From Sphaerisporangium perillae (lineage in GTDB: Bacteria > Actinomycetota > Actinomycetes > Streptosporangiales > Streptosporangiaceae), in the NCBI RefSeq assembly GCF_023276435.1, contig NZ_JALLPO010000054.1:1-51396 (forward strand): DNA of 51,396 nucleotides, read 5' to 3'. Positions within the stretch are counted from its first letter, which is position 1. Each line of letters begins with the position of its first letter. Under the pieces are notes generated by a model. That model was not told where the DNA came from and did no database searches. It saw only the letters and a list, made by a program, of their open reading frames with translations. A program made the position numbers and the translations under genes. Shown in pieces: positions 31,124 through 41,002 of this stretch.

Positions 31124-32057
31124 TCTCGATCTCCCAGCGCTCGTGGTAGAGCTTGATCAATTCTCCGGCGGGATGGCTGTGGTGGTCGGTCAGCGTGGTG
31201 ACCAGCCGATACAGGCCGGTGCGACGGCCTGCGGTGGTGGAGATGGTGATCTCGCAGTCGATGACGCGGACCGCGACGGTGCCCAGCATCGACAGGTAGG
31301 AGCCATCACCATGGCGGTGCAGCACGGGTAGTCGGCGGCTGTTCTTCACCCGGACCAGCACGTGCGCGCCGGTAGTGGTGATCTGGGCCACCAACGCCTG
31401 GACGGCGAAGTTGCGGTCCAGCAGCACGATCATGCCTTCGCGCAGGCTACGCAGCAGGCGTTGAGCATAAGTGCTCTCCCCGTCGGAGGTTGGTCCGAAC
31501 ACCGCGTCCATGACCGTGCGGGTGCCGCAGGACACCAACATCAGCAACCGGATCGCTGGATAGCCCGATCCGCCGTTGTTGCAGCGATGCTTGGTGAACT
31601 CGGCCAGGTTCGCCGCCGTGTCGGGTACCGCCATCGTCGTGCCGTCGATCGCGCAGACCAGCAACCCCCGCCACCACGCGCCCGCCGTGCCGATCCCCGC
31701 GGCCGGGCCACGCAGCAGATCGAACAACCATCTCAACGGCTCCGCCCCGACCCGTCTGCGGGCCTGCGACAACGCGCCGCCCGTTGGGTCGGCGACCGGC
31801 AAACCCGCGAGCCCGATCGTCAGCCGCCGCCACACCTGCGGCCAGCCCAACTCGGGGAACAGAGACCCGGCCAGCAGCAGGTAGACCACCACCCGAGACG
31901 GGAGATCGCGGATCCGGGCCTGCGTCCTGCCGGTCGCGGCCAACGCCTCATCGACCATCTCAAAGGGGACAATGCGGGTCAGTTCCCCCAGATGACCGGG
32001 CGCGAACGCCCCGCCGGCAACCACAACCTCACGAGAAATGACAGACTGAGCATCCAA
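31124..32057 (-). pseudogene. IS4-type transposase, N-terminal part
   Basis: Starting at a TTG at 32057, this part has the IS4 N-terminal domain, the first catalytic aspartate in VCAIDGTTMAVPDT, the second in IVLLDRNFAVQAL, and YHERWEIE with the catalytic glutamate. The nested element cuts the gene immediately after this glutamate. The rest is at 28197-28618. Confidence 0.9.
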
Positions 32058-32148
32058 CGGAGCTCCCGCCGAACAGTGATCTTGGTCGACACGGTTCTAG
32101 CAGGAGTTCCGTTGCTATTTCAGGCGACTTGACACACTCGCCCCACGC

Positions 32149-34440
32149 CTAACTACACGGCATTGGGACTAGATTGGCGGAGTAGACGGCGTGCCGGGCT
32201 GGAGGGGTGCGATGTTCCGGTTCGTACTCCGCGTGCGTGACATCCTTGGCCGCCTCCATCGAGTTGTGGAAGTAAGTCAGCAGGAGGCCGCGCAGCGCCT
32301 CGGTACGAGCGGGGCCGAGCAGCGCGCGCAGGAAGCCTGCGTCGGCGGTTGCCCGGTGACGAGCCGTTACCTCGGTGACCGCTACTAGGTCGGCGAGTTC
32401 TCGTGCGATCAGCCGAGTCACCAGGAATTCGCCGAACGTCGCATGTAGGAACTCGCAGGTGGTGACCCGCGTGTCATCGCGGATCGCCTGTGCCTGGTGG
32501 ACGAAGAAGAACCGGCCGATAACGATCTGTGCCGGCGTGGAGGGGATGGCGAAGCTCATGACGGGACGTTGTGGCCAGGTGCCGAGCAGCGCGGTGAGGT
32601 CAGCATCGAGTTCCTCCTCGGTCGCCCACTGGCGGCCGCGGTTCAACATGGCGAAGGCGGCGACGGCCAGGCGCAGCAACTCCTCCTCGACGGCTTCGCG
32701 TAGTCGCTCGCCGTGCATCGCTGGCGAGGCTTTGAGGATCTCCCGCTCGGCGAACCGCATCAGGATCCGGTCGTACAGATCAGCAGGGTCGAGGTTCTCG
32801 CCGTGCCGTTGCAGCGCATTGCCGGAAGCGTCATACAAGGCGAGCATTAGCAGCAGAAGAGGTTGCGACGCAAGGGCGGGCTGACGCATTACCACCGGAA
32901 CGGACAAAGGCGCCAGCCCACGCCCGGCCAGGTAGAACGCGTTGGCGGCGTTCCATACCGAAAGCCACCGCTCGATCTGCTCCTCGGTGAAAGGTTCGAG
33001 CCGCACGGCCACCGCGCCGCCGGGAGGGATCCGTGCCCTGTCGGCCACGGCGGTGCGGCTGGTGACGATGACGGCCACGGGCCGTCCCTGGTCCGCTTCG
33101 CGTTCCTGGAACCGGACGACCTGTTCGAGGAAGTCGCTTTGGCCGATGTTGGTTGCCTGGAGAAGCTCGTCGAACCCGTCCAGAAGGATCACCGGCAGCG
33201 CGTCCCCGGCCGAGCGGGTAAGCGCGGGCCACGACAGGCTCTCACCGGTGGCGTCCCTGATCGCGTACTCGATCTGGGACTGCAGGTCGGTGTCCGCGGG
33301 CACCTCGCGGAGAAGGACACGTACCGCCATGAAGTCGTTGGCGGGTAGGCGCGCCGACAGGACCTTCGTGAGCACCGATTTCCCCGACCCCGGCTGGCCG
33401 AGAACGATCAGTGGGCACTCTGCCGCATATGGGGACGTCAGGTGACCGACCAGGAAGCCTTGCAGGTCGTCACGCACCGCGTGACCTTCCCACCACGACT
33501 CCTCATCCAGCCGATCCGAGAAGACGACGGGCGCGACGCGGAAGTCGGGGTTGACGTAGGCGTCGCCCAGCGTGGGGATGACCAGCGCGTCAGGAGCGTC
33601 GCCCGTCGCCACGATGGGGCGTTCAAGCTGCTTGCGGTACCGGCGCGCGAGCGCCTGCCTGCGGTCGTCGGGCAGGCGCCCGGTGGAGATATCGTCCAGC
33701 ACCCGCCCGAGCCCTTCCAAACCGACGGTCATTTCGCGCACCTCCCGCCTGGTCTCATCGTGGTCCAGCCGCTCCGCCCAGAACGCCACCTCAGGGAAGT
33801 CCACCGCTAGGCGCCTGAACAGCTCCTGGTACCGGCGGACGGCCGCGCCGGGAACGGTCTCGGCGAGGACGCGGGTGAAACCCTCGCGGGAGGAAAGAGG
33901 CAGGGAGCCCCAAACGGGCAGGCCGTCTACGTATGCGATGAGGTCGTCCCCGAGCGACTGATAGAAACGGTAGAGCTCCTCGGCCATGGTGCCGGCCCGG
34001 TCACGGGGAGAGGGGCCCGGGATGTCGCCCTTGACGAGCAGAGCCGCCAGGACGCCGGGCCGCCTCGACGGAACGGCTTCCCTGGTCGCCAGGCCGACCT
34101 GCGCGGAGGCGCCTAGGCGAAGCCGGGCCGCGTCGAATGGCAGCTCAACTTGGTGGACGACGTCGAAGTATGCGGTGACCACCAGCACCTTCTGGGCGGC
34201 GGCGAGCCGGTCGGTGCGGTCGAACCGGCTGAGCCCCTTCAGCCGATCGCCCAGCCCGTTCACCAACTCGTGGCTCAGCCGGGCCAGCTCTCCCTTGGCG
34301 TCGAACAGGCTGAGCGCCAGCTCGCTTCCTCCGCCTGTCGCCGCGAGCAGCAGGCCACCGGTCAGCCGGTCGAGCGCTTTTACCAGGGCACCGCCTCCGA
34401 GCAGCTTGGCGGCGTCACCGTACGAAAGCCTTCGTGGCAT
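32149..34440 (-). pseudogene. NACHT-type STAND ATPase (bNACHT-like), interrupted by IS
   Basis: The ATG at 34440 opens 755 native codons to 32176; the last few residues to the stop at 32149 come from the IS end. An N-terminal helical domain of about 300 residues is followed by a NACHT ATPase: Walker A VLGQPGSGKSVLTK near residue 350, Walker B PVILLDGFDELLQ near 415, then SRTAV and a winged-helix region (CEFLHATFGEFLVTRLIARE). Bacterial NACHT proteins sense phage infection and trigger cell death or arrest. With the C-terminal segment at 27384-28163 the ancestral protein has 1,014 residues. The gene is probably silent as it stands but could be restored by precise excision. Confidence 0.82.
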
Positions 34441-35133
34441 GGCATCTCCGTGGAAGAGGAGATCTCCATTCTGGCCAACGGATCGGAGCGGCGGGCGGGC
34501 AAACGCCGGGTCGACAACGTGAAACTGGCGAAGGATCAGAAGTCAGGTATTTGACCTGTGGGGCTAAAATACCCGGATTCGACTATGCCACCTGGGTGTT
34601 GGGTGGCCGGGGAAGTCTCGCTCGTACGGCTCTTGTCATTCTGATCGCCAGTTGGAGGGAGCCCATTTCCTTCCGGCCTGATGGCCTGCCCCACCCATTG
34701 GGCTTGACACCTGGGATGGCGCAATACCAGGTTGTCGATCATCAGGTTGAGCATGGCGCAGATGGCGATCATTCATGGATGTCCGCTTCCGGCCATGCCC
34801 GCGGTGAGCATCGTGGCGCAGTGGAGGGCCGGACGTACCGAGATAGACAGCGTCGGGATACTTCCGGAGAGACTGGCGCACGGCGGTGCGTACGCGAGTG
34901 AAGATGTACGGCAATGCACCCGCGCTTCCTGCATGCCGTATCCATCAAAGAGCGGATCCGGCAGAGGCAGGTCGGTACCGTATGGTCGGCCACGGTGGCT
35001 CACCTCCGCCTGATCGATCGCGGGCGTAACAACTTGCACAGTTCTGACAACCGGGCGCACTCGGCGCGAGTCGTCATCAAGACCGGTTGGGGACCGGTGT
35101 CGCGCTACGCACCCTTGTGATCAGGAGTGACCC
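34441..35133. other. Intergenic stretch, nothing recognised
   Basis: These 690 bases separate the leftward NACHT gene from the rightward DUF4190-like gene. Frames on either strand show no family resemblance. Promoters for both neighbours are expected here. An AGGAG ribosome binding site precedes the ATG at 35134. Confidence 0.4.
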
Positions 35134-35754
35134 ATGAACCAGCAGTCGTACGGCTACGGCCAGCCGCCGTGCCCTCGGCAGCAGTACGGCGGGCCGCCCG
35201 GGCAGCAGTACCCGCTGCAGCAGCCGTACGGCTATCAGCAGCCCATGCCGATGATGGCGCTCCCCGAACCGCGTAACGGGCTCGGCTTAGCTGCGCTGAT
35301 ATGCGCCATCATCGGGTGCCTGTGTGGCTTCGTGCCGATCGCCTTCATTCTGGGTGGGCCGCTCGCCGTGGTCGCCATCGCGCGCGGCATTGCGGGCATG
35401 GGCCGTGTCCGCCGCGGCGTGGCCACGAACTCCAGGACCACAAACATCGGTGTGGTTCCCGGCATCCTGGCGCTCATCATGGCGTTCAACGGCGCCTGCA
35501 TAACGTTCACCGTGGTGAACGAGTTCGGCAAGACGGTAAACGGGATCAGCAGAGACAACCAGCAGTGCCTCGACTGCGTGAAGAAAGCGCCGACGCAGGA
35601 CGAGTCCTGGCCTGCGCCGAGTAGTCTCTCAGGCGACGGACAGCTCCGCGGGGAAGATCAACCGCGGGTCGTTCTCGGCGTACTCCTTGGCACGGTCACC
35701 CACCTACCTGGTGTCATGCCGCAGGCTTACTATCGAACTGGCGAGTCGGGGTGA
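35134..35754 (+). CDS. DUF4190-like membrane protein with Gln/Tyr/Pro-rich N-terminus
   Basis: 206 residues, ATG at 35134 behind AGGAG. The first 40 residues are a disordered Gln/Tyr/Pro/Gly tract (QQPYGYQQPMPMMALPEPRN). Two membrane helices follow (LGLAALICAIIGCLCGFVPI and GVVPGILALIMAFNGACITF) separated by the DUF4190 segment GGPLAVVAIARGIAGMGRVR. From about residue 160 the sequence changes character (Pro/Ser/Gly and then unrelated), so the 3' end may be a fusion with foreign DNA. The function of the family is unknown. Confidence 0.6.
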   Translation: MNQQSYGYGQPPCPRQQYGGPPGQQYPLQQPYGYQQPMPMMALPEPRNGLGLAALICAIIGCLCGFVPIAFILGGPLAVVAIARGIAGMGRVRRGVATNSRTTNIGVVPGILALIMAFNGACITFTVVNEFGKTVNGISRDNQQCLDCVKKAPTQDESWPAPSSLSGDGQLRGEDQPRVVLGVLLGTVTHLPGVMPQAYYRTGESG

Positions 35755-36036
35755 TGGGGTTTTTTAGGGTTGCCGTCGAGCTGATCAAGCAGTACTCCGA
35801 GCTCGCACGGGCTGACAGGAAATCCAGTGCCACGGGTAGGCCTTTCTCCACGTTCGCGACGCTGTTTCCTTGAAACCTGGAAGCAGTGCTCCCCTTCCTG
35901 GCTACAATCGATACTGGACGTATGAGGCATTCGCTAAATCGGCGAATTCAGCCCGCGTCACAATACAATCCGGGACTTCCCGGCTGAGGTCGACCGGCCG
36001 GCTCTCTGGACCGGCCATGATGTCGGGAGGCAGGGC
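35755..36036. other. Intergenic stretch before the EACC1 gene
   Basis: No gene is seen. It should hold the promoter for the EACC1-caspase pair. GGGAGG about ten bases ahead of the ATG at 36037 is a good ribosome binding site. Confidence 0.35.
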
Positions 36037-36435
36037 ATGCGGGTACAGATCGCGGTGGATGGGACCGTCGCCGATGCTGAGTCGCTTTGGGACTGGCTGC
36101 GTCACGAGCCTGAGCTGCGCGGACGGGTCAAGGTAAGCAGTGGCCCGGCCACTGAGGAGGCGATGGGCGCGCCGATTGAGTTGGTCGTAGTCTTGGCGTC
36201 CAGTGCCAGCGGCGTGGCGACCGTCTTGGCTAGAGCCTTGTCAAGGTGGCTGATCGAACGCGAACGCCAACGCCGGGCTGACATCACCATCAAGGTAACC
36301 GGACGCGATGGACGTCAGGTGCAGATTTCGGGCCGACGGGTGCCCGACTCCGAACAGTTGTTGCGTGCCGTGCTGGAAGCCACTCCGGATCTCGAAGATG
36401 AACCTGTTCATCGCAAAGCGGCGCTGGACCAGTAG
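36037..36435 (+). CDS. EACC1-type effector-associated component
   Basis: 132 residues, ATG at 36037. The layout fits effector-associated constant component 1 (EACC1): an N-terminal region with DAESLWDWLRHEPELRGRVK, a hydrophobic helix ELVVVLASSASGVATVLARA, then a basic stretch and a beta segment ITIKVTGRDGRQVQISG. EACC1 proteins are small partners coded next to caspase- or trypsin-like effectors in multicellular bacteria. Here the caspase gene starts two bases after its stop, the expected arrangement. Confidence 0.75.
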   Translation: MRVQIAVDGTVADAESLWDWLRHEPELRGRVKVSSGPATEEAMGAPIELVVVLASSASGVATVLARALSRWLIERERQRRADITIKVTGRDGRQVQISGRRVPDSEQLLRAVLEATPDLEDEPVHRKAALDQ

Positions 36436-36437
36436 CG

Positions 36438-39400
36438 GTGCGCCTACCTGACCCCCAACGCTCGTTCGCGGTGCTGATCGGTACCAGTACCTATCAATCG
36501 GCCGGGCTGGCTGACCTTCCTGCGGTGCGTAACAACTTGGAAGGGTTGGCCCAGGTGCTCACCGATTCGTCCCTGGGAGGGCTGTTACCGGAGCAATGCA
36601 TCGTTTTGAGCGACCCCGATGTTCGAACGGTCTACCGGGCGTTGCGCCATCATGCGGCTACCGCTGAGGACACTCTGCTGGTCTACTTCGCCGGTCATGG
36701 CCGCACGGGACTGCGCTACAGCGAGCTGTACCTGACCATGTCCGACACCGACCTCGACGATCTCCCCGTCAGTTCCCTGCGCTTCGACGACGTTCGTGAC
36801 ATCTTCATCAACAGCCCGGCGGCCAACCGGGTGCTCATCCTTGACTGCTGCTTCAGTGGACGGGCTATCCCGGACATGAGCGGGGCGGGTGAGGCGATTT
36901 TGGGGCAGACCGAGATCGAGGGCACCTACACCCTCACTGCAACCTCGGCCAACGAAGTGGCCCTGGCCTTGCCTGGCGCGTTCTATACGGTCTTCACAGG
37001 TGAGCTGCTCACCCTGTTACGCACCGGAGTGGACGACGGGCCCGAAATACTCACCTTCGCCACCTTGTATCCGCGACTGTTGCACAGGCTGAGCGCCCAG
37101 GGGCATCCTCGTCCCCGCCAGCGCGGCATCGGCTCCGTCGATCATCTCGCTCTCACCCGCAACCCTGCGCACCCCACCTCCACATACAAGACCGGCACGC
37201 CGGCCCCACGCCCTGGTTCGGCTATATCCATTGATCGCGAAGTCGGGTTCGAAGAAGCGGTGTTACTCTCCAGCTCACCGCATCCGGTACCAAGACTGCA
37301 GGAGGCCTCAGGCGTCTCACCTAGCACGATCGGTGTTGATGATTCTCATTCTCGCTCACCAAGGACGGCCTTGCGGGCAGCCCGACACATGCGGGGCGCC
37401 CGCCATGTCGCGTCGCCTAAGACGACTGCCGTTGAGTCACGCCATTCCCCTCGACGTGTGGCTGTCGTCATCGGGTTAACCGTCGCTGTGGTGGGTGTGG
37501 CCCTGAGCGGCCTGAAATTCTTCCGAGGGGAGTTCGATAGGGGAGACATTCATCTGGGGGTCGGGACCGTCATCAGTGCGGACCAGGTGTTCGCCTCTGT
37601 GCCTGGCGCCATCGGAAACGGCTCCAGCCAGGTGCTCAACGCGGTGACCTCGGTCGGTTCGACGGTCGTCGCGGTCGGCACCGACGCGACCAGCCCGGCG
37701 TCGCGGCCGCTTTTCCTCGTCTCATCCAACGGCGGCAAATCCTGGGAACTCGGCCGGGTCACCACGGTCGGCGCTTACCCGTCGGAGAGGTCGGTGGGAC
37801 GGGTCGTCGGCGGTGCCGGTCGCTGGCTAGCCGCCGGGACCGAGGCGCCCGGCACGGCCGGTGCCTCTGCGCGGGGGATGTGGACCAGCACCGACGGCCG
37901 TACGTGGACGGCGGTCGACCCCTCACGTCTCTCAGTCTTCATGAGCGGTGACCGGATCATCGATCTGGCGCGGACCGCCAGCGGGTTCGTGGCCGTCGGC
38001 TCCACCACCCTGAAGGATGGCAGGTACGGCCCGGTGGCCTGGGTGTCGCCGGACGGACTGAGCTGGACCCGCGTGGACACCAGCCACATCGGCGCCACCA
38101 ACAAGGTCCGCGCGATCCGTGCAGTGGTGGCCAAGGGGGACGCCGTCGTGGCGCTGGCCGATCCGGGGAAGGGGAACACCACGTCGATAATCCTGCGCTC
38201 CACGGACGGCGGCAGGACCTGGCTCCGTACAGCCGCGGCGCTGCCCGGTGTGCGGCCCAAGCAGGGCGCGCTGGTAGTGGCGAGTAAGGGATTCGTGCTG
38301 GTGCCGATCCTGCAGAAGTCGAGCGCCGGTGAGGTGCGGGTCTACTGCTCCGACCTCGGAGACGAGTGGCGCCTGTGTGGGGTGATCGGCGGGCTCGGGC
38401 CCGAGGCAACCGGTGTGCGTGGGCTGGTCTCCTTCAAGGAGGGCATCTCGGCGGTCGTCGAGTCTGGTTGGGAGCGGTACGGCGTCTTGACCAGTAGCGA
38501 TGGCCAGGACTGGACCAAAAGCACCGACCTCGGACAGATCTCGGGCACCCTCCGCGGCTTCACTCTTACCGATGCGGGCACGCTGGTCACGGCCGGGGAA
38601 CGGCGTGCCGATGGTCTGGACAACCTGCCAGTGCTGATGACGGCGGCCAAGGACAAGCCCGCCAGGCCGGTGCAGATGGGGAAGATCAGCGGGCTGACTC
38701 GCTCGGCACGCGAGACCAACGCACTAGCAGCGGCGGAGAACTCCTTCGTCGCGGTCGGCTCAGTCAAGGGCGACGCAGGCATCTGGACCAGCTCCACAGG
38801 CCAGAACTGGAAGATCGTAGATTCCCCGGCGCTCGCACTCGGCGGCTCGGTTAGGCAGTCGCTCAACGACGTGACGCACGGCGCTCAGGGATGGCTCACG
38901 GTGGGCAGCACCACGGTCGATTCGGCGTTCGTCAAACCGCTGCTCGCCACCTCCACCGACGGTCGGTCTTGGCAGACTGTCGACTCACCCGCACTGAACG
39001 CGTCCGGGCGGTACGCCGTCACCCCGCGCGTGGTGACGGCGGGCCCGAAGGGATACGTGTTCGCGGGAGACGACAGCGGCCCCGGAGGCGTGGTCGCCGC
39101 GTTGTGGTTCACCGCGGATCTGCACCGTTACGAGAGGGTTGGCGGGCTGCCCGCAAACGGTGCCGGTGTGCGTCTGGAAGACGTCGTTGCTACCTCCGAC
39201 GGGTACCTCGCGGTCGGGAGTTCCGGTACGGCCAACCACGAAAAGGGGGTGGTGTGGGTCTCGCCTGACGGACTGCACTGGACGGCAGGTAAGCGCGTGA
39301 TCCCCAAGGGCGCGCACTCGGCGAGCCTACGGAGGGTGCTGGTAAAGGACGGCCAGATCATCACCGTGGGCGGCGCTACGAACGAGAAGGGCGTCGTGCA

Positions 39401-39737
39401 TCCGTTTGCGGCGGTGTCGGGGGATGACGGAGATACCTGGGAATACTCGTGGTTGCCAGCCGATGCGGAGGCGGCCGTGCTAGACATGACGTCCTCGAGG
39501 TCCGGCCTGGTGGCTATCGGCTCGTACGGCCCTCCCACAACCGGAGATAGCACGGTCTGGACCTCAGTAGATGGTCGAGACTGGCAGCGCCACACCTTGA
39601 CCGGCGACGGCATGACCGGCGAGGGCGCCCAGTGGCTCGGTGCGATCGCCGTAATCAACGACAAGGTGGTCGCCGTGGGCCGCTCCACCACCTACACCGC
39701 CGACCACCTGACGCTGTGGCGCACACAAGTCACATAA
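36438..39737 (+). CDS. Caspase-like protease with C-terminal beta-propeller
   Basis: 1,099 residues from a GTG at 36438. A peptidase C14/caspase domain fills about residues 8-230, with His87 in VYFAGHGRTG and the nucleophile at Cys138 (or 137) in LILDCCFSGR. A disordered linker is followed by one membrane helix (VAVVIGLTVAVVGVALSGLK, about 341-363). The rest is about ten BNR/sialidase-like blade motifs of the form S-x-DG-x-x-W-x, such as STDGRTWTAVDPS and SPDGLSWTRVDTS. The propeller would be on the other side of the membrane from the protease and could sense a ligand or invader and activate the caspase. With EACC1 it forms a candidate conflict/abortive system. Confidence 0.82.
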   Translation: MRLPDPQRSFAVLIGTSTYQSAGLADLPAVRNNLEGLAQVLTDSSLGGLLPEQCIVLSDPDVRTVYRALRHHAATAEDTLLVYFAGHGRTGLRYSELYLTMSDTDLDDLPVSSLRFDDVRDIFINSPAANRVLILDCCFSGRAIPDMSGAGEAILGQTEIEGTYTLTATSANEVALALPGAFYTVFTGELLTLLRTGVDDGPEILTFATLYPRLLHRLSAQGHPRPRQRGIGSVDHLALTRNPAHPTSTYKTGTPAPRPGSAISIDREVGFEEAVLLSSSPHPVPRLQEASGVSPSTIGVDDSHSRSPRTALRAARHMRGARHVASPKTTAVESRHSPRRVAVVIGLTVAVVGVALSGLKFFRGEFDRGDIHLGVGTVISADQVFASVPGAIGNGSSQVLNAVTSVGSTVVAVGTDATSPASRPLFLVSSNGGKSWELGRVTTVGAYPSERSVGRVVGGAGRWLAAGTEAPGTAGASARGMWTSTDGRTWTAVDPSRLSVFMSGDRIIDLARTASGFVAVGSTTLKDGRYGPVAWVSPDGLSWTRVDTSHIGATNKVRAIRAVVAKGDAVVALADPGKGNTTSIILRSTDGGRTWLRTAAALPGVRPKQGALVVASKGFVLVPILQKSSAGEVRVYCSDLGDEWRLCGVIGGLGPEATGVRGLVSFKEGISAVVESGWERYGVLTSSDGQDWTKSTDLGQISGTLRGFTLTDAGTLVTAGERRADGLDNLPVLMTAAKDKPARPVQMGKISGLTRSARETNALAAAENSFVAVGSVKGDAGIWTSSTGQNWKIVDSPALALGGSVRQSLNDVTHGAQGWLTVGSTTVDSAFVKPLLATSTDGRSWQTVDSPALNASGRYAVTPRVVTAGPKGYVFAGDDSGPGGVVAALWFTADLHRYERVGGLPANGAGVRLEDVVATSDGYLAVGSSGTANHEKGVVWVSPDGLHWTAGKRVIPKGAHSASLRRVLVKDGQIITVGGATNEKGVVHPFAAVSGDDGDTWEYSWLPADAEAAVLDMTSSRSGLVAIGSYGPPTTGDSTVWTSVDGRDWQRHTLTGDGMTGEGAQWLGAIAVINDKVVAVGRSTTYTADHLTLWRTQVT

Positions 39738-39840
39738 GCATATGACGACAATTTATGTCCGGACCCTCGAAGGAGGGCTACGGGTTCGGAGGCCGCAGTG
39801 GTTGTGATTTCTGTAGTAGTTACTACTTCAGATAATTGAT

Positions 39841-40176
39841 CTAGAGATCTTCAAAGGCTGCGGTTATGGCGGTACGAAGTCGAGTTCGGACTTGGCGAGG
39901 AAACCGGCGAGCAAGGCCGGGCGGTACTGCATCTTCTTCAGCCGGGTACAGACCATCCGGACCAGAGCATCCAGCGTCGGTCTTGACCAGATTGGCCAGC
40001 GTGCGTTTCAGGTGCGACCAGACCGCCTCGACCGGATTGAGCTCAGGAGCATACGACGGCAGCTGAATCACCCTCAGCCAGGACAGGGCCCTTGGCGGAT
40101 GCGTGCGGCACTGCCCGCGTGTGAGGGACCGTCGTTGGATGATGCTCTTATTGTCATGGTACGGACAGGGGCACAC
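39841..40176 (-). pseudogene. IS630-type transposase C-terminal fragment
   Basis: The frame contains LRVIQLPSYAPELNPVEAVW, then SHLKRTLANLV, the third catalytic region of IS630-type DDE transposases. The upstream catalytic part is missing and the N-terminal residues of the frame are unrelated. Residues after LANLV are a typical short tail. It is a decayed insertion sequence at the edge of the conflict-gene block. Confidence 0.75.
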
Positions 40177-40374
40177 GTGGCGATTTGAGGGATGAATCGA
40201 GGCGGGGGAGAGTGCGGTGTATTAATTGTGCGATGCTGTCGATCAATATTTTAACTTGTTCGAGAAGTCAATCTTGAGGCGCGTCCGATCTACGTATGCG
40301 GGTGCTGATAGGGTGCTGGCCCCACCGGACCAATCATGCCTCTGAGCTGGGGAAATTGGTCGTCGATCGACGAG
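40177..40374. other. AT-richer intergenic DNA before the repeat
   Basis: About 200 bases with unusual AT content (tattaattgtgcgatg and tcaatattttaacttgttcg). No gene is seen. It may be foreign DNA at the island edge. Confidence 0.35.
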
Positions 40375-40528
40375 CTACACCATCTTCGAGGGCACCAGCG
40401 AGATCCAACGGTTGTTGATCGGCCGCGCGGTCACCGGCCTGCCCGTCCAGTAACGTTTCCGCACGTCAGCGCCCTAGCACAGTGATCGTCCGGCGGCCCC
40501 CGACGGACCGATCACCCCTCGAATCGCG
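40375..40528 (+). repeat. Acyl-CoA dehydrogenase 3'-end remnant, direct repeat copy 2
   Basis: This is the second copy of the sequence at 17126-17278 in the same orientation, with the coding tail YTIFEGTSEIQRLLIGRAV and a TAA stop. The copies differ at a few positions and by one C in a C-run. The right edge coincides with the point where the neighbouring alcohol dehydrogenase gene is cut. Confidence 0.87.
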
Positions 40529-40882
40529 ATGCCCCGAGTGCGGATCTGGGTGCAGGGGCGGCGGCGCGCGCAGTCCGCGCACTGCTCGCAGCCCTGTCCC
40601 GGCCTCCAGGGTGACGCGGGTGCCCACGGTCAGGCCCCGCTTGAGGCCGGGGCCGAGGGTGCGGATCACACCGGAGACCTCGTGGCCGATGGTGACAGCG
40701 TCGGAGGCGTGGGGGTACAGGGGGACGAGGGCTCCGTCGATCAGGTGGAGGTCCGACAGGCACACGCCGGCGGCCTTGACCTCGACGAGTACCTCGCCCG
40801 GGCCGGGCACGGGGACGGGGACCTCCTCCATGAGGAACTTCCTGCTGTCCAGGTGGAAGCGTCCGGCGAGCATGGTGTCCAT
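40529..40882 (-). pseudogene. Zinc alcohol dehydrogenase, 5' part only, frameshifted
   Basis: The ATG at 40882 opens DTMLAGRFHLDSRKFLMEEV and the GroES-like domain with GVCLSDLHLIDG (zinc cysteine) and TIGHEVSGVI. Near 40600 a one-base shift is needed to read GQGCEQCADCARRRPC, the structural zinc lobe. The gene is cut at the repeat at 40528, so the whole NAD-binding half is missing. It probably once followed the P450-reductase gene in one operon. Confidence 0.78.
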
Positions 40883-41002
40883 GGTGACCTCACTTTCTTG
40901 ACAGGGGTTAGACGGTTGGTGCCGTGCGCCCGGCATGCAGCCAGGGCGGCGCTTTCGGGCTCGTCCGACTGGCTGACCCGGTTCGGGCGCGGTGGACGGG
41001 GA

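Larger units (their letters stand above)
28164..32165 (-). mobile_element. IS4-family insertion with nested element
   Basis: The element ends in perfect 19-bp inverted repeats, CAATGCCGTGTAGTTAGGC at 28164-28182 and its reverse complement at 32147-32165. It is flanked by identical 10-bp target duplications GGACTAGATT at 28154-28163 and 32166-32175. IS4-type elements make 10-12 bp duplications. Without the nested 2,505-bp insert the IS would be 1,497 bp with one 451-residue transposase. Confidence 0.93.

Noticed and set aside
35871..35909. Sigma-70-type promoter TTGAAA ... TACAAT before EACC1
   Set aside because: The spacing of 27 bases is too long for a standard promoter.
17126..40528. Acyl-CoA dehydrogenase tails as attL/attR of a serine integrase
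   Set aside because: Serine-integrase sites share only a few core bases; a 154-bp nearly identical stretch does not fit.
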